64,000 nucleotides of DNA from NCBI GenBank assembly GCA_023213235.1, contig CP096137.1, positions 1,815,047-1,879,046 of the forward strand. The letters are read 5' to 3'. The stretch's first letter is position 1. Each line of letters starts with the position of its first letter. The DNA comes from Elusimicrobiota bacterium (GTDB lineage Bacteria; Elusimicrobiota; Elusimicrobia; UBA1565; UBA9628). A model generated the notes under the pieces. It searched no databases and had not been told where the DNA came from. It saw nothing but the letters and a program-made list of their open reading frames with translations. Of this stretch, positions 8,712 through 19,572 are shown in pieces. The position numbers and the translations under genes were made by a program.

Positions 8712-9680
8712 ATGTATCTCGAGGAATGGGCCCACGAGCGGGCGGCCGGCGCGAGTGCCAAAGCTTTCGCCGAATGCTGGGGCATTCACCGCTCGACGCA
8801 CTGGCGCTGGGCGCGGTCGCTGTGGAAGAAGGCTTCCCGGCGACCGCGCCTGGCTGCGCAACGCGTCAAAGCGGTCGTCGAGCTCGATCGACGATATCGA
8901 TCGAGCTGGGACGTGCGCGCGATTGCGCACGTGGCGCGGGTCGGCAAGACGAGCGTCGCGAAGATCCTCCGTGCGGAGCGCGGGCCGCGTCCGAAGGCGG
9001 TCCGGCCCAAACGAGGTTTGCGGACGAGGTTTTTGGCCCGAGACGTCATGTGGTCGAGCGACTTCGTCGAGCTACCGGACGGGCGAAAGTTGCTCAAGAC
9101 GCTCGACGAGCGCAGTCGCTACCGCCTGGGCTGGGATTTATCGTCGAGCGAGACGGCGGCTAGCGTCGTCCAACATGCGCGGCGCATCATCGAACGGATG
9201 GATAGAACCCCGCTCGTTTGGAAGTTCGACCATGGCTCGGGATTCATGAGCAAGGCGTTCCAAGCCTTGCTCGCCGAGCACGGGATCGCGGCGTACCCCA
9301 TCCCGCCGCGGGCGCCCTGGGCGAACGGACGAACCGAGCGCGATCATCAGGAGATTAAGAATTGGCTCGCGCCGGTCGTCGGCAAGTGCGGGGCGGAGCT
9401 CGAAAGCGAGATCGACGACGGCATGCTGACCCTTAACTTCATAAAGCCGCGCGCCGTTCTGAATTATCGAACGTCAGCTAAGACCTATTTCGAGGATGCG
9501 GGCCTGTCCGCACGGCAAAGATCAGATTTTCAAAGCCAACTGCGGGTGGCGCTGCGCGGCAGCGATGACGAACGCTTGCGAAGACGCGCAATTCGGACAA
9601 TACTTGCGGAGGCGGGGCTGTACGAAGAGTGGCTGCAGGATGGAAAACGGCGGGAAGCGTTAACAGAACTTAGGCGCTGA
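8712..9680 (+). CDS. Transposase OrfB-like DDE integrase
   Basis: 322 residues. An HTH segment (WGIHRSTHWRWARSLW) is followed by an rve core with acidic residues in VMWSSDFVEL, WKFDHGSGF and NGRTERDHQEIKNW. The frame is open upstream to the A-tract at 8678-8684, so a fusion protein is likely. The second catalytic motif reads DHGSG where DNGP is usual, which may weaken activity. Confidence 0.8.
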   Translation: MYLEEWAHERAAGASAKAFAECWGIHRSTHWRWARSLWKKASRRPRLAAQRVKAVVELDRRYRSSWDVRAIAHVARVGKTSVAKILRAERGPRPKAVRPKRGLRTRFLARDVMWSSDFVELPDGRKLLKTLDERSRYRLGWDLSSSETAASVVQHARRIIERMDRTPLVWKFDHGSGFMSKAFQALLAEHGIAAYPIPPRAPWANGRTERDHQEIKNWLAPVVGKCGAELESEIDDGMLTLNFIKPRAVLNYRTSAKTYFEDAGLSARQRSDFQSQLRVALRGSDDERLRRRAIRTILAEAGLYEEWLQDGKRREALTELRR

Positions 9681-9697
9681 ATGTCGCTTCGTTAAGT

Positions 9698-10459
9698 GGA
9701 CAGCACACAGTCCCTGGCCGCCCAGCCGGACATGAACTTCGAAGGCGCGCTGAACCTTTCCGGCGCGGAAGGCGGGCGCGTCGAGACTCCGGCCAAAGCC
9801 GCCGTCACGTTGCCGCCGAACGCGCTCGACGCCGACACCGAGATCACCGTCAAGCGCGTCCATGCCGACGGCCTGCAGACGGCGGCCGCGCGCTCCGCGA
9901 AGACGAGCCCGGCGGGCGAGGCCATCGAGTTCGGCCCCGACGGCACGACATTTAACGCGCCGGTCACCATCGAATTGCCGTACGACCCGGCGCTGGCGGG
10001 AGACGAGAGCAAGCTGACGATCCACTACTACAACCCCTGCGCCGCGCGTGGGAGCCGCTGACGACGACGATCGACCGCGCGCGCAAGGTGCTGTCGGCGC
10101 AGACCGACCACTTCTCGATCTACCAGCCGATGGCCATCGGCGTGACGTCCGCGGAGCAGGACGAGTTCCGCCTGCGCGAGCACTTCGCCTATCCGAACCC
10201 CGCGCGCGGCGGGCGGGTGACCTTCCGCTTTCTGACCGGCCAGGCCGACGAGCTGGAGCTGCGCGTCTACGACGTCGCGGGCCGGCGCGTCCACCGGACC
10301 GTCGACTTCGTCCATACCGCGCCCGGCGGCGAGCACTGGTACGAGCACGCGTGGAGCGTGGCGGGAATCGGCAGCGGCGTCTACACCTACGTCTTCGAGG
10401 CTCGCCGCGCGGGCCATAAACCGGTGCGCGGCACTGGCCGGGTTGGGGTGATCAAGTGA
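9698..10459 (+). pseudogene. 5'-truncated surface protein with FlgD/T9SS-like C-terminal domain
   Basis: The reading frame is open from the IS junction and has no start codon. First comes a ZU5-like beta domain (VTLPPNALDADTEITVKR, then FGPDGTTFNAPVTIELPY). After a C4 frameshift at 10034-10037 comes TDHFSIYQPMAIG. The end is a FlgD/T9SS type A-like sorting domain with YPNPARGG, ELRVYDVAGRRV and GSGVYTYVF. The same order is found at the end of the 1572-residue protein at 12405-17121, so this is the tail of a paralogue whose front was removed by insertion or recombination. The stop overlaps the next start as GTGA. Confidence 0.75.
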
Positions 10460-11347
10460 GGGCTCTGGCTCTCGCCGTCCTGCTCGCGTCTCCGGCTCTC
10501 GGAGCCGAGACGGCGACGTTCCTCGACGTCGGACCCGGCGCGCGTGCCATCGGCTTGGGCGGAGCCTACACCGCCTTGGCAGACGACTCCGACGCCGTGT
10601 ATTGGAACCCGGCCGGGCTGGCGCGCCTCGAGAAGCGGCATGTCTCGCTCAGCCACTCCGCTCTCGGCGTCTCCAACCAGCACGAGTTCATTTCATACGC
10701 CCACCCGACGAGCCGCGCGACGATCGGTGCCGCGTTCACCTACCTGAACTACGGCTCGATCGACGGCCGCGACACGATCGGCGCGCCGACGTCCAACTTC
10801 ACCGCGTCCGACGCCGCTTTCTCGCTCGCGGCTGCGGTGAAGAGCGAGCTCGCGGACTTCGGCGCGGCGGTCAAGGTGGTCAATAGCCACATCGGCCAAA
10901 CCCAGGCCACGTCCGTCGCCGTCGACGCAGGCCTGCGCCGGGAGATCTCCGCCGGAAGCGGCAAGCTCGTGGTCGGAGCGACGTTGCGAAACATCGGCCC
11001 CGGACTGCGATACGAAAACGAGCGCAACGACCTGCCGCTGCGGGCGAACGTCGGCGCGGCTTACCGCTTCGCGCAGGGCACGCCGTCGCCGCCGAAATTC
11101 AGAACGGGCCGCGCGGCGCGGGTTCGGAAGGCGCGTTCGGCGGCGAGTTCAAGGCGTTGGAGGGGTTTTCCTTCGCCTCGGCTACACGTCGAAGAGCGCG
11201 GCGATGAACGGAGTCGGCTTCGATGCGGCGCGCGGCCTCACGTTGGGCCTGGGCCTGCGGCACGGGAACCTCGGCATCGACTACGCCGCCCAGGCCGCCG
11301 GAGAACTCGGGAACACTCACCGCTTCACGTTCTCCGCGCGCTTCTAG
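10456..11347 (+). CDS. PorV/UPF0164-like outer membrane beta-barrel protein (frameshifted)
   Basis: A signal peptide leads into the family hallmark FLDVGPGARAIGLGGAYTALADDSDAVYWNPAGLA, given here in two overlapping parts for length: GARAIGLGGAYTAL and DAVYWNPAGLA. Beta strands of a PorV/PorQ-type barrel follow. Two one-base losses (about 11091-11093 and 11170-11175) break the frame. Repairing both gives 297 residues ending HRFTFSARF with a terminal Phe. In Bacteroidetes PorV delivers type IX cargo to the surface attachment complex; here the gene overlaps the end of a cargo-like gene, which suggests a similar pairing. The GTG start is in overlap GTGA. Confidence 0.75.
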
Positions 11348-11383
11348 CCTAGCGCGCCCCCGGAACTTCTGTTAGACTGAGGC

Positions 11384-12331
11384 ATGTCGCGCTTCGCCCC
11401 GGCGCTGCTCCTGCTCGCCACGTCGCTCCAAGCCGCCGAGAGCGGGTTCGAGTGGCGCGAGACGACCACGCCGCACTTCTATATCAAGCACCAGGCCGCC
11501 TGGCTGCCGCCCGGCTTCTCAATGGGCGCCGAGAAGGTCCACGGCCGCCTGCGCATGGACCTCGGGATGTTCTCTCCGTGGATGGCCAAGGAGAAGATCA
11601 ACCTCTACATCTACGCCGACCACGGCTCCTTCCTCGCCGGCGAGTTCAAGCCGCCGAAGTGGTCGAACGGCCTGGCGGTCTACGAGCGCAAGGCGGTCGC
11701 GATGCCCTCGATGAAGGACCCGCGCAAGATGATCGAGGTCATGGCCCACGAGACCACCCACCTGCTCTTCGACAGCTACTGGCACGAAGCCCATAAGGAG
11801 CCGCCGGCCTGGATCAACGAGGGGCTGGCCATGCTGCAGGAGGCCGAGTCGCCCGACCGCCCGGAGACCTCGCACTGGTACCAGCAGATGGCCTACGCCG
11901 AGCCCAAGAGCTTCCCCGACCTCGAGACCTTCTTTGCCGTCTCCCCGACGAAGGACATCTCCGAAAACGAGAAGGCTGTCGCCACCTGGTACGTCCAGGC
12001 CTATTCGATCACCCACTTCCTGCTGCGCAAGCACTCCCGCCTCTCGTTCAAGAGCCTGTGCGCCCAGCTGCGCGACGGCAAGCCCGTCGCCGAGGCGCTG
12101 TGGCTGACCTACCGCTACCGCCACGTCGCCGACCTCGACAAGAAGTGGCGCGGCTGGCTCAAGGACCCGATCCACCAGCGCCGCATCCAGGCCCTGTCCG
12201 CGCAGGCGCGGGCGGGGAGCGACGACGAGGCCGTCACCAAGACCGGGCTCAAGGGCACCGGGTTCAAGAACTTCTCCACGAGCTTCTCGAGCTCGTTTTC
12301 AAAGCCGACCCCCGCGGCTGACGGGAAATAA
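11384..12331 (+). CDS. Secreted peptidase MA-like gluzincin
   Basis: 315 residues with a signal peptide (MSRFAPALLLLATSLQAAES). The zinc-binding helix reads VMAHETTHLLF (HExxH). A downstream Glu ligand lies in AWINEGLAML, the order found in peptidase MA-like (DUF1570-type) proteins. The C-terminal third is helical and charged, and ends in a Ser/Thr-rich tail. A -10-like TAGACT lies 5 nt before the ATG, with no good -35. It lies between two PorV-like modules, so processing of surface proteins is possible but unproven. Confidence 0.75.
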   Translation: MSRFAPALLLLATSLQAAESGFEWRETTTPHFYIKHQAAWLPPGFSMGAEKVHGRLRMDLGMFSPWMAKEKINLYIYADHGSFLAGEFKPPKWSNGLAVYERKAVAMPSMKDPRKMIEVMAHETTHLLFDSYWHEAHKEPPAWINEGLAMLQEAESPDRPETSHWYQQMAYAEPKSFPDLETFFAVSPTKDISENEKAVATWYVQAYSITHFLLRKHSRLSFKSLCAQLRDGKPVAEALWLTYRYRHVADLDKKWRGWLKDPIHQRRIQALSAQARAGSDDEAVTKTGLKGTGFKNFSTSFSSSFSKPTPAADGK

Positions 12332-12368
12332 GCGTCTTAAAATTCGTGTCTTTTTCGTGAATTAAGCC

Positions 12369-12397
12369 TTGAAATAGCCCCGTTTTGGGGGTATACC
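12369..12397 (+). promoter_or_regulatory. Predicted leaderless promoter of the large Fn3 surface protein
   Basis: TTGAAA (12369-12374), 17-bp spacer, TATACC (12392-12397), then 7 nt to the GTG at 12405. Confidence 0.55.
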
Positions 12398-12404
12398 GAA
12401 GACG

Positions 12405-15400
12405 GTGCGCGTCCCAGTTCTCCGGCGGGCCATCCTCTTATCCTTCCTCGCCTTAGCTCCCGGCGCGGCCCTCGGACAGACATTCACCGGCGATTTTTCG
12501 CTGTCGAGCGGGGCCGTCTATCAAACCGCGGCCATCGACGAGGCCCGCGGCGTGGCGGTCGACACGGTCACGGCGGGCGGCCCCTTCGTCTACGTCACCG
12601 GCGAGTCCGGCTCGGTGGGCGCGACCATCAAGCTGTCGTCGGCGGGCGTGATGCTGACCTCCGCGGCGATCTCCGGCGTGGGGGCAAGGGCCGGGGCTTC
12701 GGCGTCGCCGTGGACCCCGCGGGCGACGTGTGGGTCGTGGGCTTGTCGACGTCGGGATTCGTGTCCAACTGGCTCGTCAAGAAGCTGACCCCGAACCTCG
12801 TCCAAATCGCTTCGGCGTCGATCGCCGGGACGTCCTCGGTCCAGGCCGTCGCGAGCGCCGTCGTCTTCGACGGCGCCGGCAACGCGTACGTGGCCGGCTA
12901 CGCCTCCGCGGCCGTGACGAATACCCAGGATTTTCTCGTCGTCAAGTATTCGCCCTCGCTCGTGGTCCTCGCCTCGGCGACGGTCGGCTTCCCCGCCGTC
13001 GTCGACCAGGCGATGTCGATCGCGCTGGCGCCATCGGGCGACCTCTACGTCTCGGGGGACAGCGGCGGGGACTCCTTGACCGCCCGCTTCTCGTCCTCGC
13101 TCGTCCTGATCTCGACGGTGGTCTTCGACGGCGGCTTCACGGACCGGGGGCGCGGCGGCACCTCGGTCGACGCGGCCGGAAACGTCTACGTCGCGGGGAG
13201 CGGAACATCGGCGGCGCCAACATGGGGCTGATCGTCCGCAAGTACGACGCCTCGCTCAACTTCCTCGCGACCGTCGGCTACGACACGCCCGCGACCGAGA
13301 CCTGCCATGCCTCGATGATGGTCGGCGGGAGCACCTTGGTCGTCGTCGGCAGCAGCGATTCTGGCGCGACCGAGGACTGGAAGATATTCGAGTACGACAC
13401 GAGCCTGGCCCTGATCTCCTCGCGCACCTATGACAGCGGCACCTCGGACCGGCCGTTCGCGGTTGCCAGGGGGACGGGAACGTACATGTACGTGTCGGGC
13501 ATCTCCTACACGAGCCCGTTCGGCGCGTATCGAACGATCCGGATGAACGTCACGGGGACCTCCTCCGGCGGCGCGGGCCCGGCCGCGCCGTCCGCCTTCG
13601 CGGGGACCGCGCAGTCGACGAGCTCGATCCTCTACTCCTGGACGGACAATTCGGCCGACGAGGACGGCTTCCGCGTGAGGACCGCGGGCGGCGAGAGCCT
13701 CTCCGGCGACCTCCCCGCGGGGACCACTTGGTGGCTGCAGACGGGCCTCGCCGTCAACTCGTCGACCGGCTCCGTGCTGGCGCAGGCGTTCAACGGCAGC
13801 GGCGCCGCGGACTCGGCGCCGCTGACGCGCTACACGCAGGCCTCCGTCCCGGCCGGCCTCGCGGCCGCGCCCGTTCACCAGACGAGCGCGACGATCAGTT
13901 GGTCGGGCTCGGCCTCGACCTATCAGCTCGAGCGCTCGACCGGCTTCGGCTTCGTCGCCGTCTCCTCGGGAGCCGCGACGCTGAGCGCGGAGACCGGCTT
14001 GGCGGGCGGCTCGACCTATCACTACCGCGTGCTCGGCTACAACGGCGACGGGATCGCCACGGCCTACGCCTCCTCGATCACCGTGATCACCTTGCCTCTC
14101 GTCGTCGCCTCGTCTCCGGCGGCGCCTTCGGGGTTCGCAGGGACGGCGCTCTCCACCTTCTCGATCCAGTGGAGCTGGACGGACAACTCTTCCAACGAGA
14201 CGGGGTTCCGGGTCATGTCCGCGTCGGGAAGCCTCTCCGGGAACCTCGCGGCCAACGCGACGACCTGGACGCAGACGGGCCTGACGGTCAACGCGAGCAC
14301 GGGCCCGCTGTTCGTCCAGGCGTTCAACTCGACGGGCACCGCCGACTCCGCTTCCGCGTCGCGGTTCACGTTGACCTCGATGCCGGCCGGATTGGCGGCG
14401 TCGAACGTGTTCCAGACCAGCGTGACCGTCTCCTGGACCGGAGCCGGCTCGACGTATCAGGTCGAGCGCTCGACGGGCGCGAGCTTCGCGATACTGTCGA
14501 CGGGCCCGGCGGCGTCCTACGGCGACGCCGCGCTGAGCGCGGGGAGCACATACTTCTATCGCGTCCTGGCCTACAACGGCGACGGCCTCGCGACCGCGTA
14601 CGCCTCGTCGATCACGGCGATCACGGCGCCGACGCCGCTGCCGAATGCCCCCACGGGCTTCGCGGGGACCGCGGTGTCGACCTCGTCGATCCTGTGGTCG
14701 TGGACGGAGACCGCGACCAACGAGCTCGGCTACCGGGTCATGTCAGGACTCGCCAGCCTGTCCGGCAATCTGCCCGCCGATACGACGAGCTGGCTGCAGA
14801 CCGGCCTGGCCGTCAACGCGTCGACCGGTCCGCTCCACGTCCAGGGCTTCAACGCCGCCGGCTCCGTGAACTCGAGCACGGCGACGCGCGCGACCATGGC
14901 CGCCGTGCCCGCGGGGCTGGCGGCCGTCGGCGTCCAGCAGACGAGCGTGACGGTCAACTGGACGGCCAACGGAAATCCCGCCGGGACGGTCTACGAGCTC
15001 GAGCGCTCGACGGGCCCCGGCTATCTGGCGCTCGTCTCGACGACCTCTCTCTCCTACTTCGACGGCTACCTGACGCCCGCGGTCACGCACTACTACCGGA
15101 TCCGGGCGGCCAACGTCGAGGCGGTCGCGAGCGCCTACGCCTCGTCGATCGCCGTCGTCGCCCTGCCTCCGCCGGCGCTTCCCGGCATCGCCGGCACGCC
15201 GGCGGGGACCGCGCTCGGCACGAGCTCGGTCACGTGGACCTGGGTGCTCGCCTCGGGGGCCACGAACCACTACCTGTTCCGCGCCGCGGACAACGCCTAT
15301 CTCGGCTCGTCGACGTCGGGCCCCTTCGTGCAGACCGCGCTCTCGCCGAACGTGCCGTACGGCCTGCGCGCCGCGGGCGTCAACGTCGGCGGCACCGGGC

Positions 15401-17121
15401 CGCTGTCGCCGTCGGCGACGGTCTACACGCTCGCGACCGTCCCGTCGGCCGTCGCGTCCACGGCGATCGGCTACTCTTCTTTGACGGTGACCTGGAGCCT
15501 CAACGGCAGCGCCGCGGGGACGACCGCCCAGGTCGAGCGCTCGCCCGACGCCGTGACCTACTCCACGAAGGCCGCCGGCGCGCTGACCTCCTACGCGGAC
15601 GCCGACCTCCTGGGCTGCACGACCTATCACTACCGCGTCCGGCACGTCAACGGCGACGGCTTCGCGACGGCCTACGCGACGCACGCCGCGCTCACCGCCA
15701 ACACCGTGCCCGCGCCGCCGGCGGGCCTGACGGCCGCGGCGAACGCGGGCGGCACGGTGGGGCTCGCGTGGGGCGCCTCGCCGACCGAGGGCGTGACGGG
15801 CTACCGCCTGTTCTGGGATTCCGGCTCCGGCACGGTGTCCTACGCCGCGCCGATCGCGACCCTGAGCTCGGGCACGTTGTCGTGGACCTCCGGCGTGCTG
15901 GCGTCGAGCGCCGCGTACACGTTCGCGCTGCGGACCGCGCACCGCTGCGGACTCGTCGAGACGACGGGAGCGCTCGCGATGTCGGGCGCGGCCGCGGCGG
16001 CGCCGGCCCTGCGCGCCGCGATCAAGGAGCCGGACTCCGGCAAGCGCCTGCACGGCAACCGCGTCACGATCCTGGGCGAGCTGATCCACGGGGTGCCGGC
16101 CGACGCGCAGCAGCTGCTGTTCCAGTTCAAGGCGGCCGCCGCGACGTCCTGGACGAACGTGCCGGCGGCCAACGTCAATCACTCCAACCCCGATCTGTCC
16201 TTCCCGTACTACGTCCACTGGAACGTGGATCTGCTGGCGCCCGGCGATTACGACCTGCGCGCCGTCGCCTACGACCGCGGCGGCGTGCCGGACGCGGCGC
16301 CGCCGGCCGTGCGCGTGGCGATCGTCGCGGCGGCCGTCAACGCCGACATCGACGAGAACGCCGTGGGCGGCTCGATCAGCAAGAACCAGACGATCGCCAA
16401 CGGCGTCTCGAGCGTGGTCGACGCCGCGGGCGCGGGCGCCTCCGACCCCTCGGTGCGCGTCGTGATCCCGGCGGGCGCCGTCACCGCGGCGACGGCGACG
16501 GTCACCGTCATCGCCAACCCCGTCATCACGACGGCCGCGCCGTCCGGCTTCAATCTCGTCGGCTCCGCCATCAAGATCGACCTCTCGAACGGCCAGACCG
16601 CCCTCAACGGCGCGGCGACGATCTCGCTGACCTACCCCGAGACGATCGTCTTCCCGTCGCTGCTGCAGATCTACTACCTCAACGAGGCGACGGGCCAGTG
16701 GTCGCGCGACTTCACGTCGACGGTGAACACCACGAGCCGCACGGTGACCGGCGCCACGCCGCACTTCAGCACGTTCGCCCTGCTCATCGGCACCGCGTTC
16801 GCGCCGAACCTGGACTCCGTCCAGGTCTACCCCGTCCCGTTCAAGCCCAACGGCGGCAACGCCGACGAGGGCCGCCCGTTCAGCGCCGGCGACGCGAACT
16901 CGGGAATCATCTTCGCCAATCTCGCGATGGGCTCGGAGATCAAGATCTACACGATCACGGGCCGGCTCGTCGCCTCTCTCGACAACGCCCCGATCACGGG
17001 AACCATCCGCTGGGACGCGCGCAACCAGGACGGACGCGACGCCGCCTCCGGCGCCTATTTCGCCGTGATCAAGGCCGCGGGTCAGAAGACCGTGGTCAAG
17101 AAGCTGGTGATCATCCGATGA
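12405..17121 (+). CDS. Large multidomain surface protein: beta-propeller repeats, Fn3 repeats, FlgD-like C-terminus
   Basis: About 1572 residues after repairing two one-base losses (G5 at 12680-12684, G4 at 13195-13198). A signal peptide is followed by SBBP-like propeller repeats with VYVAG/YVSG motifs (residues 30-370). Next come tandem fibronectin type III modules (about 390-1200), three of them near-copies of about 180 residues with SWTDNS, LQTGL and STYHYRV elements. Then follow Ig-like and ZU5-like domains (VRVVIPAGAVTAATATVTV) and a C-terminal FlgD/T9SS-like domain (VYPVPFKPNGG, IKIYTITGRLV). It is probably exported and anchored at the surface. Its stop overlaps the PorV-like gene as ATGA. 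Confidence 0.8.
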
Positions 17122-18469
17122 GGAGCCTCGCGCGCGCGTCGGCGGCGCTGCTTCTGGCGGCCCTGGCCGCCGCGAGCGCGCGCGCCCAGTCCGCGGCGGG
17201 GGCCGACGCGTTCGACTTCCTGCGCCTCGACGCCAACGCGCGCGCGGTCGGCCTCGGCGGCGCCTACACGGCCCTCGCGACCGACTCCAACGCCCTGCTC
17301 TACAACCCCGCCGGCCTCGGGCGCGTGAGCGCCAGCGAGGCGACGTTCATGCACAACCAGTACGCGCAGGGCGTGACCCAGCAGTACATCGCGGCCGCCC
17401 TCAAGAACGGCTGGGGCGCGCAGTTCAACTACGCCAGCCTGGGCGACGTGCCGCGCACGACGATCTCGAACCCCGGGGGCACGGGCGGGCGCCTCAACGT
17501 CAGCGACAGCTCGCTCGGCGTCGGGTACGGCCGCGAGCTCACGAGCGAGCTCTCCGCCGGCGCGGGGCTCAAGTACGTCAGCGAGTCGCTCGGCGACGCG
17601 ACGGCCAACGGCTACGCCGTCGACGGCGGCGTGCTGTACCGGATGCCCGAGGTGCGGAACCTGACGCTCGGCGCGTCCTTGCTCAACGTCGGCCCGGCCG
17701 TGAAGTTCGCGTCCCGCTCGGAGAAGCTGCCGACGACGATCCGCCTGGGCTCGGCGTACGCGCTGAGCCTGCCGCGCAACGACGTCACGGTGGCCATGGA
17801 CCTTTCGCGCTCGCTCAGCGACAAGATCCGCCTGGGCCTCGGCGCGGAGACCTTGATCGACCGGCAGTTCGCCGCGCGCCTCGGCTTCACGACGCGCAAC
17901 GACGCCGGCCTCGGAATCTCTCTCGGGCTCGGCTGGCGCGGGCCGCGCCTGGGAGCCGACTACGCCTTCGTCCCGATGGGAGAGCTCGGCACCGCGCACC
18001 GCATCAGCTTCACCTTGCGCTGGGGGAGATCGACGATCCCGCCCGCGCGCAGAAGCCCTCGCCCGGCACGCCGGAGGCCTACCTCGCCGAGGCCCAGAAG
18101 GCGATCGGCCGCGGCGACTACGACGCGGCCGAGGAGAGCCTGCGGCGCGGCCTGGCGCTGCTGCCCGCCGGCGACCGCCGGCGCGTGCGCTTCCAGGAGC
18201 GGCGCGGCTCGATCCTCGTCCTGCGCAAGGACTTCCGCGGGGCCATCCAGGCCTACGCCGAGGGCGTCAATCAGGCGTACGCCGACGGCTACTCCGACGA
18301 GAGCGTCGCCGACTCCTACATCGGCATCGGGATGTGCTTCTCGGCGGGGAAGAACTACCCCAAGGCGGAGCTGGCCTTCCGGAAGGGCCTGGCGCTCGGG
18401 CCGTCGCCGAAAGCGCTCGAGCTCGCCAACGCGCAGCTCGCGACGATCAAGAACGAGCCGGTCGAGTAG
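17118..18469 (+). CDS. PorV-like beta-barrel protein with C-terminal TPR extension (frameshifted)
   Basis: A signal peptide precedes the PorV signature (NARAVGLGGAYTALATDS, LLYNPAGLGRV), and barrel strands run to about residue 300. A G5 run at 18022-18026 breaks the frame. With one extra G, the protein continues for about 145 residues of TPR-like helices (YLAEAQKAIGRGDYDAAEESL, AFRKGLALGP). The fused product has 450 residues. The first PorV-like gene at 10456 lacks this tail. It overlaps the preceding surface protein by 4 nt, so the two should be co-translated. Confidence 0.75.
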
Positions 18470-18481
18470 AGAGCGGCGCGG

Positions 18482-19572
18482 CTACTTGCCGCCGCCGAGC
18501 TCCTTCCACCATTGGTAGCGGCCCTGGGTCGAGCCGGAGAGGATGACAAGCCTGACGTTGTCGGGGAGGGAGGCGAGCCACTTCTGGTACTCCTTCTCCT
18601 CGGCCGCGGTCAGCCCGTTATACTTGGGCTTGTCGCTCTTCACGTAAGGCTTGTGGACGTAGCCCGGGCCGAGCTCGAGGATCCCGTTGTTGGCCAAAGA
18701 GATCGGGCAGCCGTTGGCCGGGCCTTTGTTGTCCCAGCCCATCGAGTTCTGATGCTCGATGGAGGCCCAGTCGCAGTCGCCGGCGATGTTGTAGAAGTAC
18801 TCTGAGTCCGACTCGACCGCGCACGCCTGGCCCTTGTTGACGTAGCCGAGGTTCGTGCGAGCCGCTTGGCGTTGGCGGTCCGTGGCGTCGGCGGCCGGCT
18901 CTCCTGCGTCGACGACCATCTTGATCTCGGAAAACGATCGCGTCATCCCGGCGTCGTTGGAGACGGTCTTGACCCGGCACCCGTTGGCGGAGGTCAGGTC
19001 GCCGGGGACCCGGGAGATCGCGGCCTTGAGGATCACGTCGCTGGCCTGTCCGCCCAGATAGGTGCCCGTGACGAATCGGAACATCCGCCCGGAGAACTGC
19101 TTCGTGTGGAAGCGCACGGCGAGTCCCTTGAGGCCTTTCATGTTGATGCGCTTGTGCCCGCCGGAACCGTTGTAGGCGTCGGGGAGCTTGTCGAGGTCGA
19201 CGATCGTGAAGTCGCCGGGAGCGGCGGCGCCCGCGCCCGACGAGCCGCCCCCGCGGTCGCGCGCGGAGCGCCGCCCGAGTTCGAGGGCGGGGCCGAAGAA
19301 CCGACGCCGAGGCCCGCGCCTCCGAGGCTGTTTCCTCCGCCCTGAACGCCCGTGCCGCCGCCGTCGGGCGGCGGGGCGTCGCCGGGCTCGTCGGCGGGAG
19401 GGGGAATGGCGGGGCGCCCGGCAGCGGGCCGCTGGCGGAACGCGCGGTGGGGCACCGTCGGCGCGGTCTGCGTCTCCTCGGCGGGGGCGTCCTCGGGCGG
19501 CTCCTCGTCGGCCGCGGCGGGAACGGCGAGAGCGGCCAGCAGCAGGGCGACGGCGGCGGGGCGGATGATCAT
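18482..19572 (-). CDS. Secreted protein of unknown function, tandem copy A (frameshifted)
   Basis: About 363 residues after one repair in the C5 run at 19248-19252. It has a signal peptide ending PAAADEE. A low-complexity Pro/Gly/acidic linker contains PHRAFRQRPAAGRPA. The globular part begins DFTIVDLDKLPDAYNGSGG and contains FRFVTGTYLGG, EYFYNIAGDCDWASIE and a Trp-rich end. I do not recognise the family. The neighbour at 19569-20500 shares the same layout, with matching signal, linker, DLDKLP and EYFYxIAGDCDW segments. SD-like AGGAGAG precedes the ATG. Confidence 0.7.

Larger units (their letters stand above)
7994..9702. mobile_element. Second IS3-like element or element remnant
   Basis: The segment between TGTCCA (7994-7999) and TGGACA (9697-9702) holds a 5'-truncated transposase C-terminus and a complete orfA/orfB pair. 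The ends match only over about six bases and no target duplication is seen. The limits are therefore tentative, and the segment may join pieces of two elements. Its right edge falls inside a surface-protein gene that has lost its 5' part. Confidence 0.45.

Noticed and set aside
8315..9163. A 282-codon orfA reading into the orfB region
   Set aside because: After about residue 125 the translation loses all resemblance to transposase, while the +1 frame carries a full DDE core. It is read-through of a missing base in the A tract.
12410..17121. Possible CRISPR or DNA-level tandem repeat in the Fn3 region
   Set aside because: Repeats are protein-level Fn3 modules of about 180 residues with diverged DNA, not short direct repeats with spacers. 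No CRISPR array was seen anywhere in the window.
13728..18518. A 1596-codon open frame overlapping the Fn3 protein and the PorV-like gene
   Set aside because: It is a GC-rich shadow frame full of Arg/Asp/Gly runs. The other frame shows Fn3 and FlgD domains; only its last third, which is the PorV frame, is real.
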